Shown here in pieces: positions 24,186 to 35,037 of a DNA stretch of 60,000 nt. The stretch spans positions 3,374,571 to 3,434,570 of the forward strand of contig CAIIXF020000011.1 in assembly GCA_903813345.2 (NCBI GenBank), given 5' to 3'. The translations under genes were made by a program, and so were the position numbers. The notes beneath the pieces are model-generated. The model made no database searches. It was not told where the DNA came from and was given only the letters and a program-made list of their open reading frames with translations. How positions within the stretch are numbered: position 1 is the stretch's first letter; every line of letters starts with the position of its first letter. The DNA comes from Owenia fusiformis. Its lineage: Eukaryota; Annelida; Polychaeta; Sabellida; Oweniidae.

Positions 24186-24271
24186 TATAAATTAGTCTGG
24201 CAACCAAAGACGTATCAGTTCGACTCGAGGCGTTTAAGACATTACAAGGGTCTGACAATAAATAAGAAAAG
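24186..24271 (+). promoter_or_regulatory. Lectin C core promoter and noncoding first exon
   Basis: TATAAATT at 24186-24193 in the AACTATAA context shared with lectins B and D, and an initiator-like TCAGTT at 24215 about 30 bp downstream. The 5' exon would end at 24271 before the donor GTAAAT, and splice to TTTTAG/GATG at 24497. Start site inferred. Confidence 0.6.
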
Positions 24272-24317
24272 GTAAATATCTGTATTGTATATTCTTACAT
24301 ATTAGTATTTACTTCAT

Positions 24318-24478
24318 CAATGTAAATTAATGGACCAAAAATAAATGCAACCTTTTATTATATTATTGAATGCATAATAATTAGAATGTGCTTTGAGACA
24401 TGTTCGATTTCCCAAAAGGAAAAGTCGATTGCTCCAGGGACTTAAACTCCAGATACTGAATTTGGATGACCATAATGA
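24318..24478. repeat. Internal fragment of the 53540 TIR element
   Basis: Reverse complement of about 53930-54075: shared GATTGCTCCAGGGACTT, TTTGAGACATGTT and TTGAATGCATAATAATTAGAA words. It ends at the lectin C exon (followed by ATGGAATCTAATTTTAGG), so it forms the DNA immediately before the coding exon. Confidence 0.75.
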
Positions 24479-24498
24479 AAATGGAATCTAATTTTAGG

Positions 24499-25168
24499 AT
24501 GCAGATAATCAGCGGAGTGGTCATTCTTTTGTGCATTTTGACAGCTGCATTGGGATTTGTTACTGAGGCAAAAGCCGGGTGTCAAGGCGGGTTTTCCAAC
24601 TACGCTGGTCACTGCTACTTTTACGCAGATAGTTCTGAGCCCAAATTAACATGGTTCGAGGCAAGTGCGTTATGTGTCTCGAAGGGTGCATATTTAGTAA
24701 ACATAGGCTCTCATGGTGAACAGGCTTATATCGAGAGGATGATACGTAATACTGCAAGAGAAAACCTTTGGATAGGTAAGAGAAGCTTAAGTTTAAATAC
24801 GACAAAACGTCGAGAGATGTATACATATTTTTCTTTAGAATGGCATTGTTTTGAAACATTACTTCAACTGAAACATTGCGGAATTCACATACCTTTATAT
24901 TTCAAGATGTTTTATCTAATTGTTTACGTTGTCGATATTGGTAGGAGGAAACGATATTGGCCAAAACCAACAATATTGGACCAAGGGAAATGCAGTTGGC
25001 AGTACTGACGGGTATACTAATTGGAAAACTGGTGAACCGTCTAGACTTCATAGCGGCAACCGGGAACCATGCATGTGTATTTGGGGCGATTCGGGTGATC
25101 GATGGAATGATCTCGACTGCTTTGCTCGTATTTTTTACATTTGTGAGCATGATAATTCGCAATATTGA
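24499..25168 (+). CDS. Secreted C-type lectin-like protein C (166 aa)
   Basis: Exons 24499-24775 and 24945-25168 with a 169-nt intron, phase 1. An in-frame ATG at 24481 precedes the acceptor TTTTAG (24497); the ATG at 24499, aligned with the other lectins, is preferred. Signal peptide of about 26 residues, then a single CTLD: CQGGF (C28), GHC (C39), LTWFEASALC (C59), WIG at the intron, GNDIGQNQQYW, YTNW, GEPSR, C135, WND, C151, YICEHD (C159). An extra C137 (motif CMCIW) leaves seven cysteines in the mature chain, so a free thiol or an intermolecular bond is possible. EPS and WND mark a Ca2+-type ligand site with Ser in place of Asn. No AATAAA within 100 nt of the stop. Confidence 0.88.
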
Positions 25169-25804
25169 ATTGCACACTAGAAATGAAACAATATATCAGC
25201 ATCATAACATGACGTAAACTTTGCTTTTCGTTTTGAGAACCATGAACAAGGAACACTATTGAAGCGATCGGTTGATAGTGATTGAGCAAATTTCCATATT
25301 AACCCTACGTTACATTACACACTACATGTTACAGAAAACATTGAATTGCTTTTATCGCCTGTTTGTTAATACACTTAGATGATGACCTAATTCGTCATAA
25401 AATTCAGTGGCCATTTAGTTTTTTCCCCCTTTTAAAACACGTATGGCCAGAACAGAGCTACATTAGTACGTACAATATACTTCGATGATTACTTGCGCAT
25501 GGATGTAACAGCTATTACGCAAATACGCACGGGTGTACGAAATTAATTGAGGAAGAAATAAAAAATGTGCTTATTATTTGAATGAAAGTTTTATTTTGTG
25601 CTTATTTAAAATACATTGATTTATTTTATGGTAGAGAACACGTGTATAGGTCAATTGTAAAGTACGTGCTCAATTCAATTCTGTCACCCCCTCTAGCAAT
25701 ATCCCTTGCGCTATTTTAGAGGTTTAGCTACACTTAAAACTTAAAATGATCCCAAATGACATCAAAATCCATGCCCCTTGACCCCCTTTATTATCTTCCC
25801 TGAG

Positions 25805-25984
25805 TGGGCATACCAACTCTAAATATAGCTCTTTGTCCATGGGCATACCAACTCCAAATATAGCTCTTCGTCCATGGGCCTACCAATTCTAAATATAGTT
25901 CTTCGTCCATGGGCATACCAACTCTAAATATAGCTCTTCGTCCATCCATGGGCATATCAACTCTAAATATAGCCCTTCGTCCAT
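25805..25984. repeat. 35-bp minisatellite, five units
   Basis: TGGGCATACCAACTCTAAAT units start at 25805, 25840, 25875, 25910 and 25949 (the fourth has a 4-bp CATC-type insertion). Absent from the paralogous DNA after lectin E, so gained or lost since that duplication. Confidence 0.9.
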
Positions 25985-27429
25985 GTCGCTGAACTCTCGA
26001 GAACTGCATAATTTTCCGAAAACCATAACCGTTCCCAAATATCTTCACAAACCACAAATGGTGTTACCCAAAATGTGTCAAGTCGATTTATTTACAAAAT
26101 GAGTAATTTACAAAATGAGTTTGGCAACCAGAAGTCACATTTAGATTGAGTCTGTTAATGATTGGCGATTTAAAAAAATCATCATTTGCCATAAATACCC
26201 AAACTAATGGAATTAAGGTACCAAATTAAGTTTCAAACATTGACCTGCTTTCATATGCTTAACGTCCTTTTACCAAATCAATGGATGAGAGTGAAAAGTG
26301 TGCACGGTGTGGTTCCATTTGCATTGATTCATATCTTAAAATGTGGATCTCGTCCTTTGCAAGATAATAAGAAACCTCGTGATGAATCCCTTAAAGTGAT
26401 TTATATTAATGTTTAACCAGATATCACAGGATAACAAAGACCTATAAGCAGAGTATTATGTTGAGTTGTATAACTTTTATTCCTTCATATATTGAGGAGT
26501 ACAATATTATGCTTTTTGATTAAAAAAGGAAGATCATGTATAATCTATGATTATTTAGTATTACATTACAACATTAAAATCAGTATTTTATACAGGGTGG
26601 TCCAAAAAATGGGACACTCATATTTCAAAAATAAATATTGATTTTCTTGATGAAAACATGTCATATTATACACCAGTGGATAGGGAATTTACTAATCTTT
26701 AATTTGGTATATCATAAGTTCAAATGTATTATAATGCCTGTCAACCAGCATCCATTATATAAATGACGTCATTTTCGTTTCAAAACGGGTTTTCCAAAAC
26801 TTGCAAAAAAACAGGTTTTTATCAACTTCATTTAAATAAACAGACGTTCAATATGTTACCTATTTAATCAACAATAGCCCTCAATTTTGGCATAAACTGG
26901 TCAAAAGAATCATTGATATGCTGTTTAGACAATGAATTCAACTTCTCAACAATCCTGTCCTTAAGGGACTGAATAGATGTAAGATGTTCATGGTGTACCA
27001 AATACATGGTAGTCGCGGACGTTGTCATCGGATGATCAAATTCTGTTGCTTTTTGACCACCCTGATATGAGCTCATTTTTAAATCAATACATTTTCCAAC
27101 AAGATTGGGCTCCAAGCAATAGATTCCACAAGAGTATCGAATGTTTAAAAGAAAATGTGCCTAGATTCATCCCCCTTAATCACTGCCTCCCCAGATCACC
27201 CGATCACCCAACGTCTGCGACTACCACGTATGGGGAGAACTAACAGAATTGGTGTACCATAAATCCTTTATATCTATTCAGTCCCTTAAGGACAGAACTG
27301 TTTAGAAATGAAATGCATTGTCTCAGTAGCATATAAATGATGCAATTGACCAGTTTAGGCCAACATTTGTCAATTAGGCCAAAAGTTGTCAATAAAACTT
27401 CGTTTTTACAAAGACCCCCCACGAAGTGC

Positions 27430-27640
27430 GGTTCTTTGTACCTTATTCCGGACATAAACCAGTGGATCGGTCACGTGACCTAAAGACCGCCTTTATTACC
27501 TTATATGGCAAATTGTCAAGGGAACTACTAAGTCGTCATATGACGCGATTACGGATCGATTGTGTTTCCAAGTAATGTCGTCATGTGACGTAGAACGCAT
27601 TGTCCGCCATTGCTCTCAATTTTGTCTGAACGGGTAAGCG
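27430..27640 (+). promoter_or_regulatory. Promoter-like cluster with splice donor
   Basis: Within about 130 bp: an E-box palindrome GGTCACGTGACC (about 27469), a perfect CArg-box-type CCTTATATGG (about 27500), GTCATATGACGCG (27537), GTCATGTGACGTAG (27579), and CCGCCATTG (about 27603), then CTGAACGG/GTAAGC, a good 5' splice site. The region is richer in CpG than its surroundings. An acceptor TTCTTTTTCAG at about 28466 could be its partner. No coding frame is supported, so this would be a noncoding or lost gene. Confidence 0.35.
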
Positions 27641-28466
27641 TATTTTAACATTTCTGTCATTTAAAGCCTGGTTTTCAGTATTTATAATCGAATTTCACTT
27701 CAACTTGATTGTAGAAATGAATAGAATTGTAACTTCTTATTTTACTGAATCATTATTCGAGCCAGAACATGAGAAGTGGCGCAAAATCAATTTATGAACT
27801 TGAAGAAATTTAAATAGCCTAGATCTAGGGCCTAGCCTACTCATGGTTCAACGAGTTTTTCAAATGGTTCAAATAGTCAACACTGATATATTTAATGTTC
27901 TGTAAATGGTTAGTATGATGCTATGCTGGTCGCAAGGAGAGGTATCAAAAGTTCAATGTCTGATAGGAAGCTTAATTAATATAGTTTTGAGTTTGACCCA
28001 CTCCCCCAAAAAACGTGATCGCGGACTTTTCGCGTGTGGACTTTAGTGGATTTTGGATTTTCATTGAGATATTACCATAACGTACATGTATGAAGGCTAC
28101 AATAACGAATTCTTAAAACATGTGACAACAACAGTAAACAGCATTTGCAGAAAACATCAAGTAAACTCTTTATTTAAAACCATTCAAAGGAATTCTGATC
28201 CGAGTCAAAATTGCACAAAAATTGAAATGTTAAAATTTGTCTGATAGCAAACTGAAATGGCTTTGACCCCCCCCCCCCCCCTTCTAGATTTATTTAGTTT
28301 TATAGGCTTATCCGTCGACATTGAACCTTAGATGCCTCCCGCCAGACTTATGTCACGAGACTGGCTATTACCATCTACATAAGAAGTGAACGATAGTTTT
28401 TCAAACTGGAAGGTCAAGGTCGGAACTCAAATGAATATAGACTGCCCCAATTCATTTCTTTTTCAG

Positions 28467-29775
28467 AACAAGAACGCCAACAACAACAAGATCCTATGCA
28501 TACGACCACGCACACCAACAACAAGTGCAACAAAAAATAACGCAAACAATTATAAAGGTTATGTCAACAAAGACATATATTACAAATCAGGTGTGAAATC
28601 GGCAAAACTTGGTCTCAGTAGACAATACAAAACTTGGTCTCAGTAGACAATAAAAAAGTTTACTGTAGAAGTGTACATGCTAAGGTGTCAAGGTATGTAT
28701 CAAATCAAGAGATCAAAAGACTAAAAGCTAATGTATATTTTGTAACAATAGAGAGGTAAAGCAATACCATTTTTATTACATGAACCACAAACGTAAATCT
28801 ATACATTACCGTTTTCGTTCTGTGAACGTGCTACTTTAAAAATGGAGGAAACGTAATTTGTAGGTCTTAAACTGGTTTATTTCTTTTTGCTAGTGGTCTC
28901 TGTTTTATTTTCTATTTATGACAAAGTAATAAGAGTGTTTCGACCCTTCCAAGCCGCGGTTTATGTTGCAAGAAGTACTAATACAATAATATTGTATTTA
29001 AAAAACTATTAGTATGAACTGTACAGCTGTATCTTCATTCAAAGGTATAAATGTTGTACAAAGACAGGCAGGAAATGTATTGACTAAGGCCACACATATA
29101 AGATATGCTTTTATCTCATATTTCCAGGGCACGGTAATAATAACAAAGGTCAAGAAGGATGATGTACATTAGAACTTTCCACAGCGTCCAAATGATGTCA
29201 CGACAAGATCCAATGAGTTTCAATCAGGGTCCAGATGTCATTCACTAGGGATTTAATTGGACTTTTTGAGATTTGTTGTATATTTTTGGGCTATAAGACG
29301 CCACAATATACTGAAATATGTGCTTAAGTTACATGATTGTTTTATGTCACCGTGTAGAGATGGTGACATAATGAAGTTTGTTAGAGTTTATTCGTATATT
29401 TAAACTTTTTCTTGGTAAATGCAATACTGCATCAAAACACAAAAAAAACAGATATAGAAATTGTGTTCACAGTTTGAAAATCTGATTTAAAACTCCTTGC
29501 AAAATGTAACATAACGTAAAAGAGCACGAAGCGCTATCTATATTGTTCTTGGTAAAAAAGTCATTTACAAAAATAACAATAGAGTTCCTTACTTGTAAGT
29601 CACCCTACCCCATCCAGAACAGTATACCAGTAGCCTAATAGTATAAGTGGCGCTACATACTTCTGTGACAATATAACCATTTACTTAATAGATTCCACTA
29701 AAAGCAACATTTCACTATCACTCCATGATCTTTTCCGCCCCTTATACCTAACTTCGGGTCTTTGTAGTTTTTCTA
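28467..29775. other. No gene established; possible noncoding exon
   Basis: After the acceptor at 28466 comes an AAC-rich stretch (CAACAACAACAAGATCC). An exact duplication of about 24 bp (AAACTTGGTCTCAGTAGACAA) lies at about 28606 and 28630. The rest to 29775 has no recognised feature. Confidence 0.35.
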
Positions 29776-30164
29776 ACAGAATTGGTGTACCATAAATCCT
29801 TTATATCTATTCAGTCCCTTAAGGACAGAACTGTTTAGAAATGAAATGCATTGTCTCAGTAGCATATAAATGATGCAATTGACCAGTTTAGGCCAACATT
29901 TGTCAATTAGGCCAAAAGTTGTCAATAAAACTTCGTTTTTACAAGTTTGGATAACCCGTTATAAAACGAAAATGACGTCATTTATATAATGGACGCTGGT
30001 TGACAGACATCATAATAAATATGAACTTATGATATACCAAATTAAAGATGAGTATATTCCCTATCCACTGGTATATAATATGACATTTTTTCATCAAGTA
30101 AATCAATATCTATTTTTGAAATACGAGTGTGCCATTTTTTGGACCACCCTGTATATAGTATCTT

Positions 30165-31340
30165 GTGGAAATATGTGCCACAAACAGTGTTTCTATCAAA
30201 ACTTCTTTATCACCATTAAGGAATGAAGTTGATGTTCTTACATCCAGTATATTTGTGAATTCACTGAACAGGTCATCTCTCACTTTGCTCATATACATGT
30301 ATGAACAGTCCACTGGCGGATCTTGGGGGGCCTGCCCCCCCCCCCCTTGGGTTGGCCCAGAAAAAAATTGGGCCCCAAAAGATTTTGGGCAAAAAAGGCC
30401 TTAATGTCCCAAAAATTGGGCCTTGTAAGGTCTTGTTTTTAATTTCAGGCCAAGTTTTGAAGAAAATGGGCCTCAAAATTTCAAAATGTGGGCCCACTTT
30501 TTGGTTTAAGGGGCCCAAATTTTTTCTCTGAGCTGAAATTTACCCCCACCCTCCCTTGTAGGTTCCCAGATCCGCCCCTGCAGTCTATCAAAATATGTTT
30601 GGTGGCATCTTTATATTCGCAATTACATACTCTACATATTACGTATGTTTCATCAATCAAGGAAAGATGAAGCAAGTGTGCTATTGACAACGGATAGTCT
30701 GGATATTTCTTACTTGATGTGTAATGAATACAGCAGAATAGTCAATACTACTATTTACCCTCAATTTTCATAATCGTTTAGGTATATTTCACCTTTATCA
30801 ATGAAATTGTCAAAACCTTCCGAAATATATTCATACTTTTAAATTATATGTTTGATATTAGCTAAATCTCCTGGATTCTTCATTACATTGTTTAATAGTG
30901 TAACTACTTATTCTGCGCATGAAAAGTTGCTCTTGAACAGATTTATGAGGTGCATCCACCAGTCTCACCAAAAACAAAAACTTAATTTTTCTAAATAATT
31001 GTCCATGATTAACAAACAAGTGTTGCGATAGACGCACAGTTTAGCGTACGGTTTGGAAATCCTTGGAATCTTTTGGCAAAGTATCTTTGAACCTTTTCGA
31101 TTTCCAGTATTTGAGTTTTAGTGAAGTGGCATAATAACTCACATCAATTGAGTGCAGACGGTAAGATGACTCTATTCCAAATAGCAATACACGACGGTGG
31201 ATTTAATCCACCGGGTCTCATCCCTATGCTACATAGAGATATAGAAATTTTTAGCCTTTTTACAACCATTCTCTAACTGCGTCATTAGATGTGAGTTTGG
31301 TAGTAGTTCCTACATGGGAACATACTACTTTGTTAGCTGT
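30165..31340 (-). mobile_element. C-terminal part of a LINE ORF2
   Basis: The minus strand reads, with breaks, CELLCHFTKTQILEIEKVQ and RYFAKRFQGFPNRTLNCAS (about 31150-31050), a typical post-RT LINE block (W/L-YGCELW...LEKVQRYF...QG.P.RT). Later comes a Cys/His block CRVCNCEYKDATKHILIDC, interrupted by a MITE, then SYMYMSKVRDDLFSEFTNIL to about 30165. Stops and frameshifts show it is dead. The 3' side is cut by the mariner end at 30151. Confidence 0.7.
30311..30580. mobile_element. MITE with CACTGGCGGATC ends inside the LINE
   Basis: The ends CACTGGCGGATC and GATCCGCCCCTG are imperfect inverted repeats, flanked by CAGTC at 30306-30310 and 30581-30585. Removing the element and one CAGTC restores the LINE frame across IDC/S. 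The interior is G/C-run rich (GGGCCC words). A half copy of a similar end (GGCGGATCCGG) is near 54735. Confidence 0.8.
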
Positions 31341-32398
31341 GGGAATTTTATGGCGACCTTAAAGCAATCATTGTATTTTTTCACAATATTTTTGTTAAAC
31401 ACTATTGTATAACTTTTGTTGTTTTCTCCAGCATGGTAGAAAAGACGCCATTTTTGACTATTCTTGACATTTGACTTTTTGAGAAATGAATTTTGACAAT
31501 TTTTTCCAATTTTTTTTCAAAAATCTTTTAAAAAAACTTTTAAATTCGTTAAAAAACATTCAATCTTTACGTGGGGACTTTAAAAGAAATCTTCAAGATC
31601 CATGATTATCAATTGATGCTATTTGTTGTTATTTGGCTGTGATAGTGTCGTTCAGATTTACCGGTGGTCCTGCAAAACGCGTAAATTACTTTATGGAACT
31701 GTGTTAAGCTTGAACCGCACATACCTTGATTTTTTTAAGTTTTGCCTTATCAGCACAGTTGGACCCAGAAATGGGATGAAAACAGTGCCAGAATTTCGCA
31801 GCTCAAAATGTTACTGAAACAAAATAATTTAATGAAGTATACCTCAAGATTCAAGCATTAACAGAACCATAATTGTACGACGTGTAAGAGAATGTATTCG
31901 TTTAATTGATAAATAAAACTATATTCAAAGTTCATCCACAACGATATAACTTCAATAAAAGGTTTTATTATTGTGGTATTGTCACACTTCACTGGAATAA
32001 TGATGCAACTGTACACATAAAGTACACATTACTATGCTATCTTTAACATTTTATAGAACATTATGGCCTATTACATCCAAAAACATTAAACAAATATATT
32101 GCTCTACAGACATTAAAAACAGTAAGTCAAGTAATATTTTTTATTAAATTGATCACAGAGAACACTAGCGGAGATCGATATTTCATTTGTAGGTATAAAA
32201 TTCGATTTTATATTATATCATATCATAATATATGATGATTATATAAAATATCATTCTTTGTATTCTAAAAGTGCAACTAGGAATCTAAATTAAACAATGT
32301 TTTACAGTAGATGGTGAAAAGCATTGTTGCTCACAATGTGTAATTTCTACCAACCAATTAAAAGGTTCCTCGTGGAACATTAAATTAACTTGCGTAAC
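31341..32398. other. Intergenic, no gene seen
   Basis: AT-rich. Contains homopolymer runs near 31500 and ATAT-rich sequence near 32205-32250. No repeat family or coding frame recognised. Confidence 0.45.
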
Positions 32399-32453
32399 TA
32401 TAACACTGCATTGTTTCAGATAAATTAACAACATAGAAGAAACAGTTCTTCAG
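32399..32453 (+). promoter_or_regulatory. Lectin D core promoter and noncoding first exon
   Basis: TATAAC at 32399-32404 in the AACTATAA context shared with lectins B and C. The likely 5' exon ends at 32453 (GTTCTTCAG/GTTAGT), and the start of this intron (TCAATTATTCAAT) resembles that of lectin B (TTGATTATTCAAT). The coding exon follows after TTTTTTAG at 32952. Confidence 0.5.
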
Positions 32454-32953
32454 GTTAGTTCAATTATTCAATATTATTCAATAAATATTTTAAAGTTATT
32501 CAGGTAATCGTAAGACTACTTATTGAAAACATATACATGCACATTGTACTTATAGTGCTCCGTCTCTAAAATACCCCTTTGTATTAAATGTTAAACCCGG
32601 AAAGCATTTGTTGTTATACATATAACATCGACAGAAGTATATGTTTAAAATATTACACGAGTCTACCATAGTATTCAATGTAAAGCATTCATCAATTGAA
32701 TGATAAAGTTACCACCTTATCTTATAAGACATTTGAGCTATACTGATTTGTGAGGTGTGGGTCTGCGCATTATCATTCCTTTAGCACCGACTTAAGTTAA
32801 TTACAGTAAGGATAACTATGGTACTCTTTGACTTCTTTTCCTAAGTCCTGATACATGCTTGATACCTATTCAAAGACAAAGTTGTTTAAAGTTATTTTGG
32901 ATAGTGTATGAGTTTACAATTTGAAATGAATTAACAAATGGAACTTTTTTAGG

Positions 32954-34621
32954 ATGCAGACAACCATGACGGTCATTCTTTTGACAGTTACCTTAGCATA
33001 TATTTCTGAGATAAAAGCTTCATGTCCTGGCTGGTTTAACTATTTCGCTGGTCACTGCTACTTTTACGCAAAAGGTGCAGAGCCCAAATTAACATGGTTC
33101 GAGGCAAGTGCGTTATGTGTTTCGAAGGGTGGTTATTTGGTAAACATAGGCTCTTCGGGCGAACAGGCGTATATCGAGATATTAATATATAATACTGCAA
33201 AGAAAAAGTTTTGGATAGGTAAGAGTTTATGTCTTAAGTTTAAGTATGATAAAATGACAAGAGACGCTAATTGGACCAGTATTAAGCAATTATTCTTTAG
33301 AATCGCATTGTTTTGAAACATCGCTTGAAGTGTTATATTGCAGAATTCACATAGCTTATATAGGGTGTCTCAAAAAATGTACCCAAAAGTATATCAACAC
33401 CATAGACAAACCAATCAATATTTTCAGACATTATTTGCATGGTCTTGTAGATAAAAGATGAACGTTTTTTCCCCTATACACAGTTTTTAATTCAGTTTTG
33501 CCCTTTTGATACTTTAACCTGTTACCTTTTACACCACATATTCAATGTAACCTCATATTTCGATGACAGTCTGCATCCTTGCTACTACATTGTTCACCAC
33601 ATTTGATGTATCTGGTTGAATGTTTTGATTTCTGTTCGGATGCTGGTCTTAAGTTGTTCTAGGTCTCTTAGCTTGGGTTTAGCATAAAAAATGGTCCTTC
33701 AAATAGCCTCAGAGAAAAAAGTATTGGCCATCAAATATGGTGAATATGGAGGCCCTCACGATATCTTATAGCCCCCTTATACAGAGAGGTCAGAGGTTCA
33801 AGAAACTGCATTGCTTGGGATTCTAATGTAGCTTTTGTTTGTGTATCAATTTGAGACCACTGTGTTTCATTTGGATATGATTTGGTCTCCAGGCTAGTCT
33901 GTCTAACTCTGGAGGGTAACTCTTGAATCATTTGACGATAATTGACCTGATTATCTGTGTTTGTTCTGCCATCGTCATCCTCATACATCTTTCTCTTTGG
34001 CTATTTGAAGGAGTGTTTAAATGCTCATTCCAAGTATAAAGACCTAGAACAGCTTAAGGGCAACATCCAAAGAGAAATCCAAAACATTCCACCAGAATTA
34101 TTATCAAATGTGAAGAACAATGTAGCAGTAAGGATACAGGCTGTCATCGAAATATGAGGTTACATCGATTATGTGGTGTAAAAGGTAAAGGGTTAAAGCA
34201 TCAAAAAGACAAGACTGAAATAAAAATGGTGTATTGGGGAGAAAACTTTCATGTTTTGGCTACATGACCATGCAAAAAATGTCTGAAAATATTGATTGGT
34301 TTATGTGTGCTCTTGATATACTTTTGGGTACATTTTTTTGAGACACCCTGTATTTGAAAATATTTACTTGTTTTTTGGCAATATTGGTATGTAGGAGGAA
34401 ATGATATTGGCCAAAACCAACAATATTGGACAAAGGGAAATGCAGTTGGAACCAAATATTCACCCTGGTATACTAATTGGAATCATGGCCAACCGTCTAG
34501 GACATATAAAGGCAAACGAGAAGCATGTATGCTCATTAAGGGTTCAGAGGGCGATCGATGGACTGATGGAATGTGCCACAGTCATTATTCTTACATTTGT
34601 GAGCATGACAATGCATCATAA
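32954..34621 (+). CDS. Secreted C-type lectin-like protein D (163 aa)
   Basis: Exons 32954-33218 and 34395-34621, phase 1 join (TGGATAG/GTAAGA to TGTAG/GAGGAAAT). Signal peptide of about 22 residues (ILLTVTLAYISEIKA), then a CTLD with exactly the six canonical cysteines: 24, 35, 55, 133, 149, 157. The ligand loop has QPSR, as in lectin A, not EPS, and the following motif is WTD not WND, so Ca2+/sugar binding may be weakened or altered. The intron is 1176 nt only because a mariner of 990 nt sits in it; without it the intron would be about 184 nt, like C and E. Ends YICEHDNAS; AATAAA at 34632. Confidence 0.88.
33361..34350 (+). mobile_element. Mariner-family element in lectin D intron
   Basis: Ends TAGGGTGTCTCAAAAAATGT and ACATTTTTTTGAGACACCCTG are inverted over about 110 bp, with TA on both sides (33359-33360, 34351-34352). 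A plus-strand relic of the transposase C-terminus is readable (GYLKECLNAHSKYKDLEQLK, IQREIQNIPPELLSNV), with no long frame before it. An internally deleted, dead copy. Confidence 0.85.
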
Positions 34622-34631
34622 TTAAACGTAT

Positions 34632-34637
34632 AATAAA
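34632..34637 (+). terminator. Poly(A) signal of lectin D
   Basis: AATAAA 10 nt after the TAA stop, in the context GTATAATAAAG. Confidence 0.7.
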
Positions 34638-34707
34638 GTATCAGCATCATAACATGGTTTGTACTCTGCTTTTTGTCTCTAGCGGAAAACACAAAGCCAT
34701 CTCTTCG

Positions 34708-35030
34708 TAATGCCTTGGTCACATAGGCTCCGATTTTCACTACGGCGCCCGGCCGATGAGTATTTTGTTCAAAATCGGCCGGCGAGCCCGGGCATCGTAC
34801 AGGCGCCGGGCGATGATCGCCACTCATCGGCCGATTTTTAGACATCGTACGGGCGCCGGCAGAGTTTTATCGCGGAGATAAAAGTTGCCGATATCTTGGC
34901 GATTTTTTCTCAACCAAACTCATCGGTACCTACCCGGCCGTGTCCCGTCCGGTCATCGTTCGATTATCTTACGGCGCCCGGTGGCATCGCACGGTCATCT
35001 TGCGATTTTGCGTGCTGATTTGTTTGATAA
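34708..35030. mobile_element. GC-rich palindromic element, copy 4
   Basis: Starts AATGCCTTGGTCACATAGGC, then GATTTTCACTACGGCGCCCGG and several inverted CGGGCGCCGG words. The right end is missing because the next element (TTAA at 35034) follows directly. Confidence 0.7.
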
Positions 35031-35037
35031 ATCTTAA

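Larger units (their letters stand above)
24290..26455. repeat. Segmental duplication, lectin C copy (partner 36200-38215)
   Basis: Lectin C and its flanks match lectin E and its flanks over about 2 kb, including the 3' region (CATGTTACAGAAAACATTG), the GTGTCAAGTCGATTTATTTAC stretch, and a tail with TTAATGTTTAACCAGATATCACAGG. That tail is also the DNA upstream of transporter genes T1 (about 38160) and T2 (about 49828). The match ends near 26455, where T1 would be expected; no transporter exon is found there. Confidence 0.75.
26593..30151. mobile_element. Inverted mariner ends enclosing unrelated DNA
   Basis: Left end CAGGGTGGTCCAAAAAATGG (26593) and right end CCATTTTTTGGACCACCCTG (to 30151) are inverted repeats over about 210 bp with TA at both flanks. 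Inside each end is a mariner transposase C-terminus pointing outward: on the minus strand SIQSLKDRIVEKLNSLSKQ (about 26960), on the plus strand SIQSLKDRT (about 29815). A plus-strand piece at 27072-27220 (IFQQDWAPSNRF, WLKENVP-like CLKENVPRFI, PRSPDHP) and another C-terminal copy (27240-27420) are also present. All are broken. About 2.3 kb of unrelated DNA lies in the middle. May be one composite unit or nested independent insertions. Confidence 0.7.

Noticed and set aside
26207-26416. 69-codon frame after lectin C
   Set aside because: The paralogous DNA after lectin E (about 37965-38175) breaks the frame, so it is noncoding flank of the duplication.
30301-30531. Gly/Pro-rich open frames on both strands
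   Set aside because: They translate the GGGCCC-rich interior of a MITE with defined ends and target duplication.
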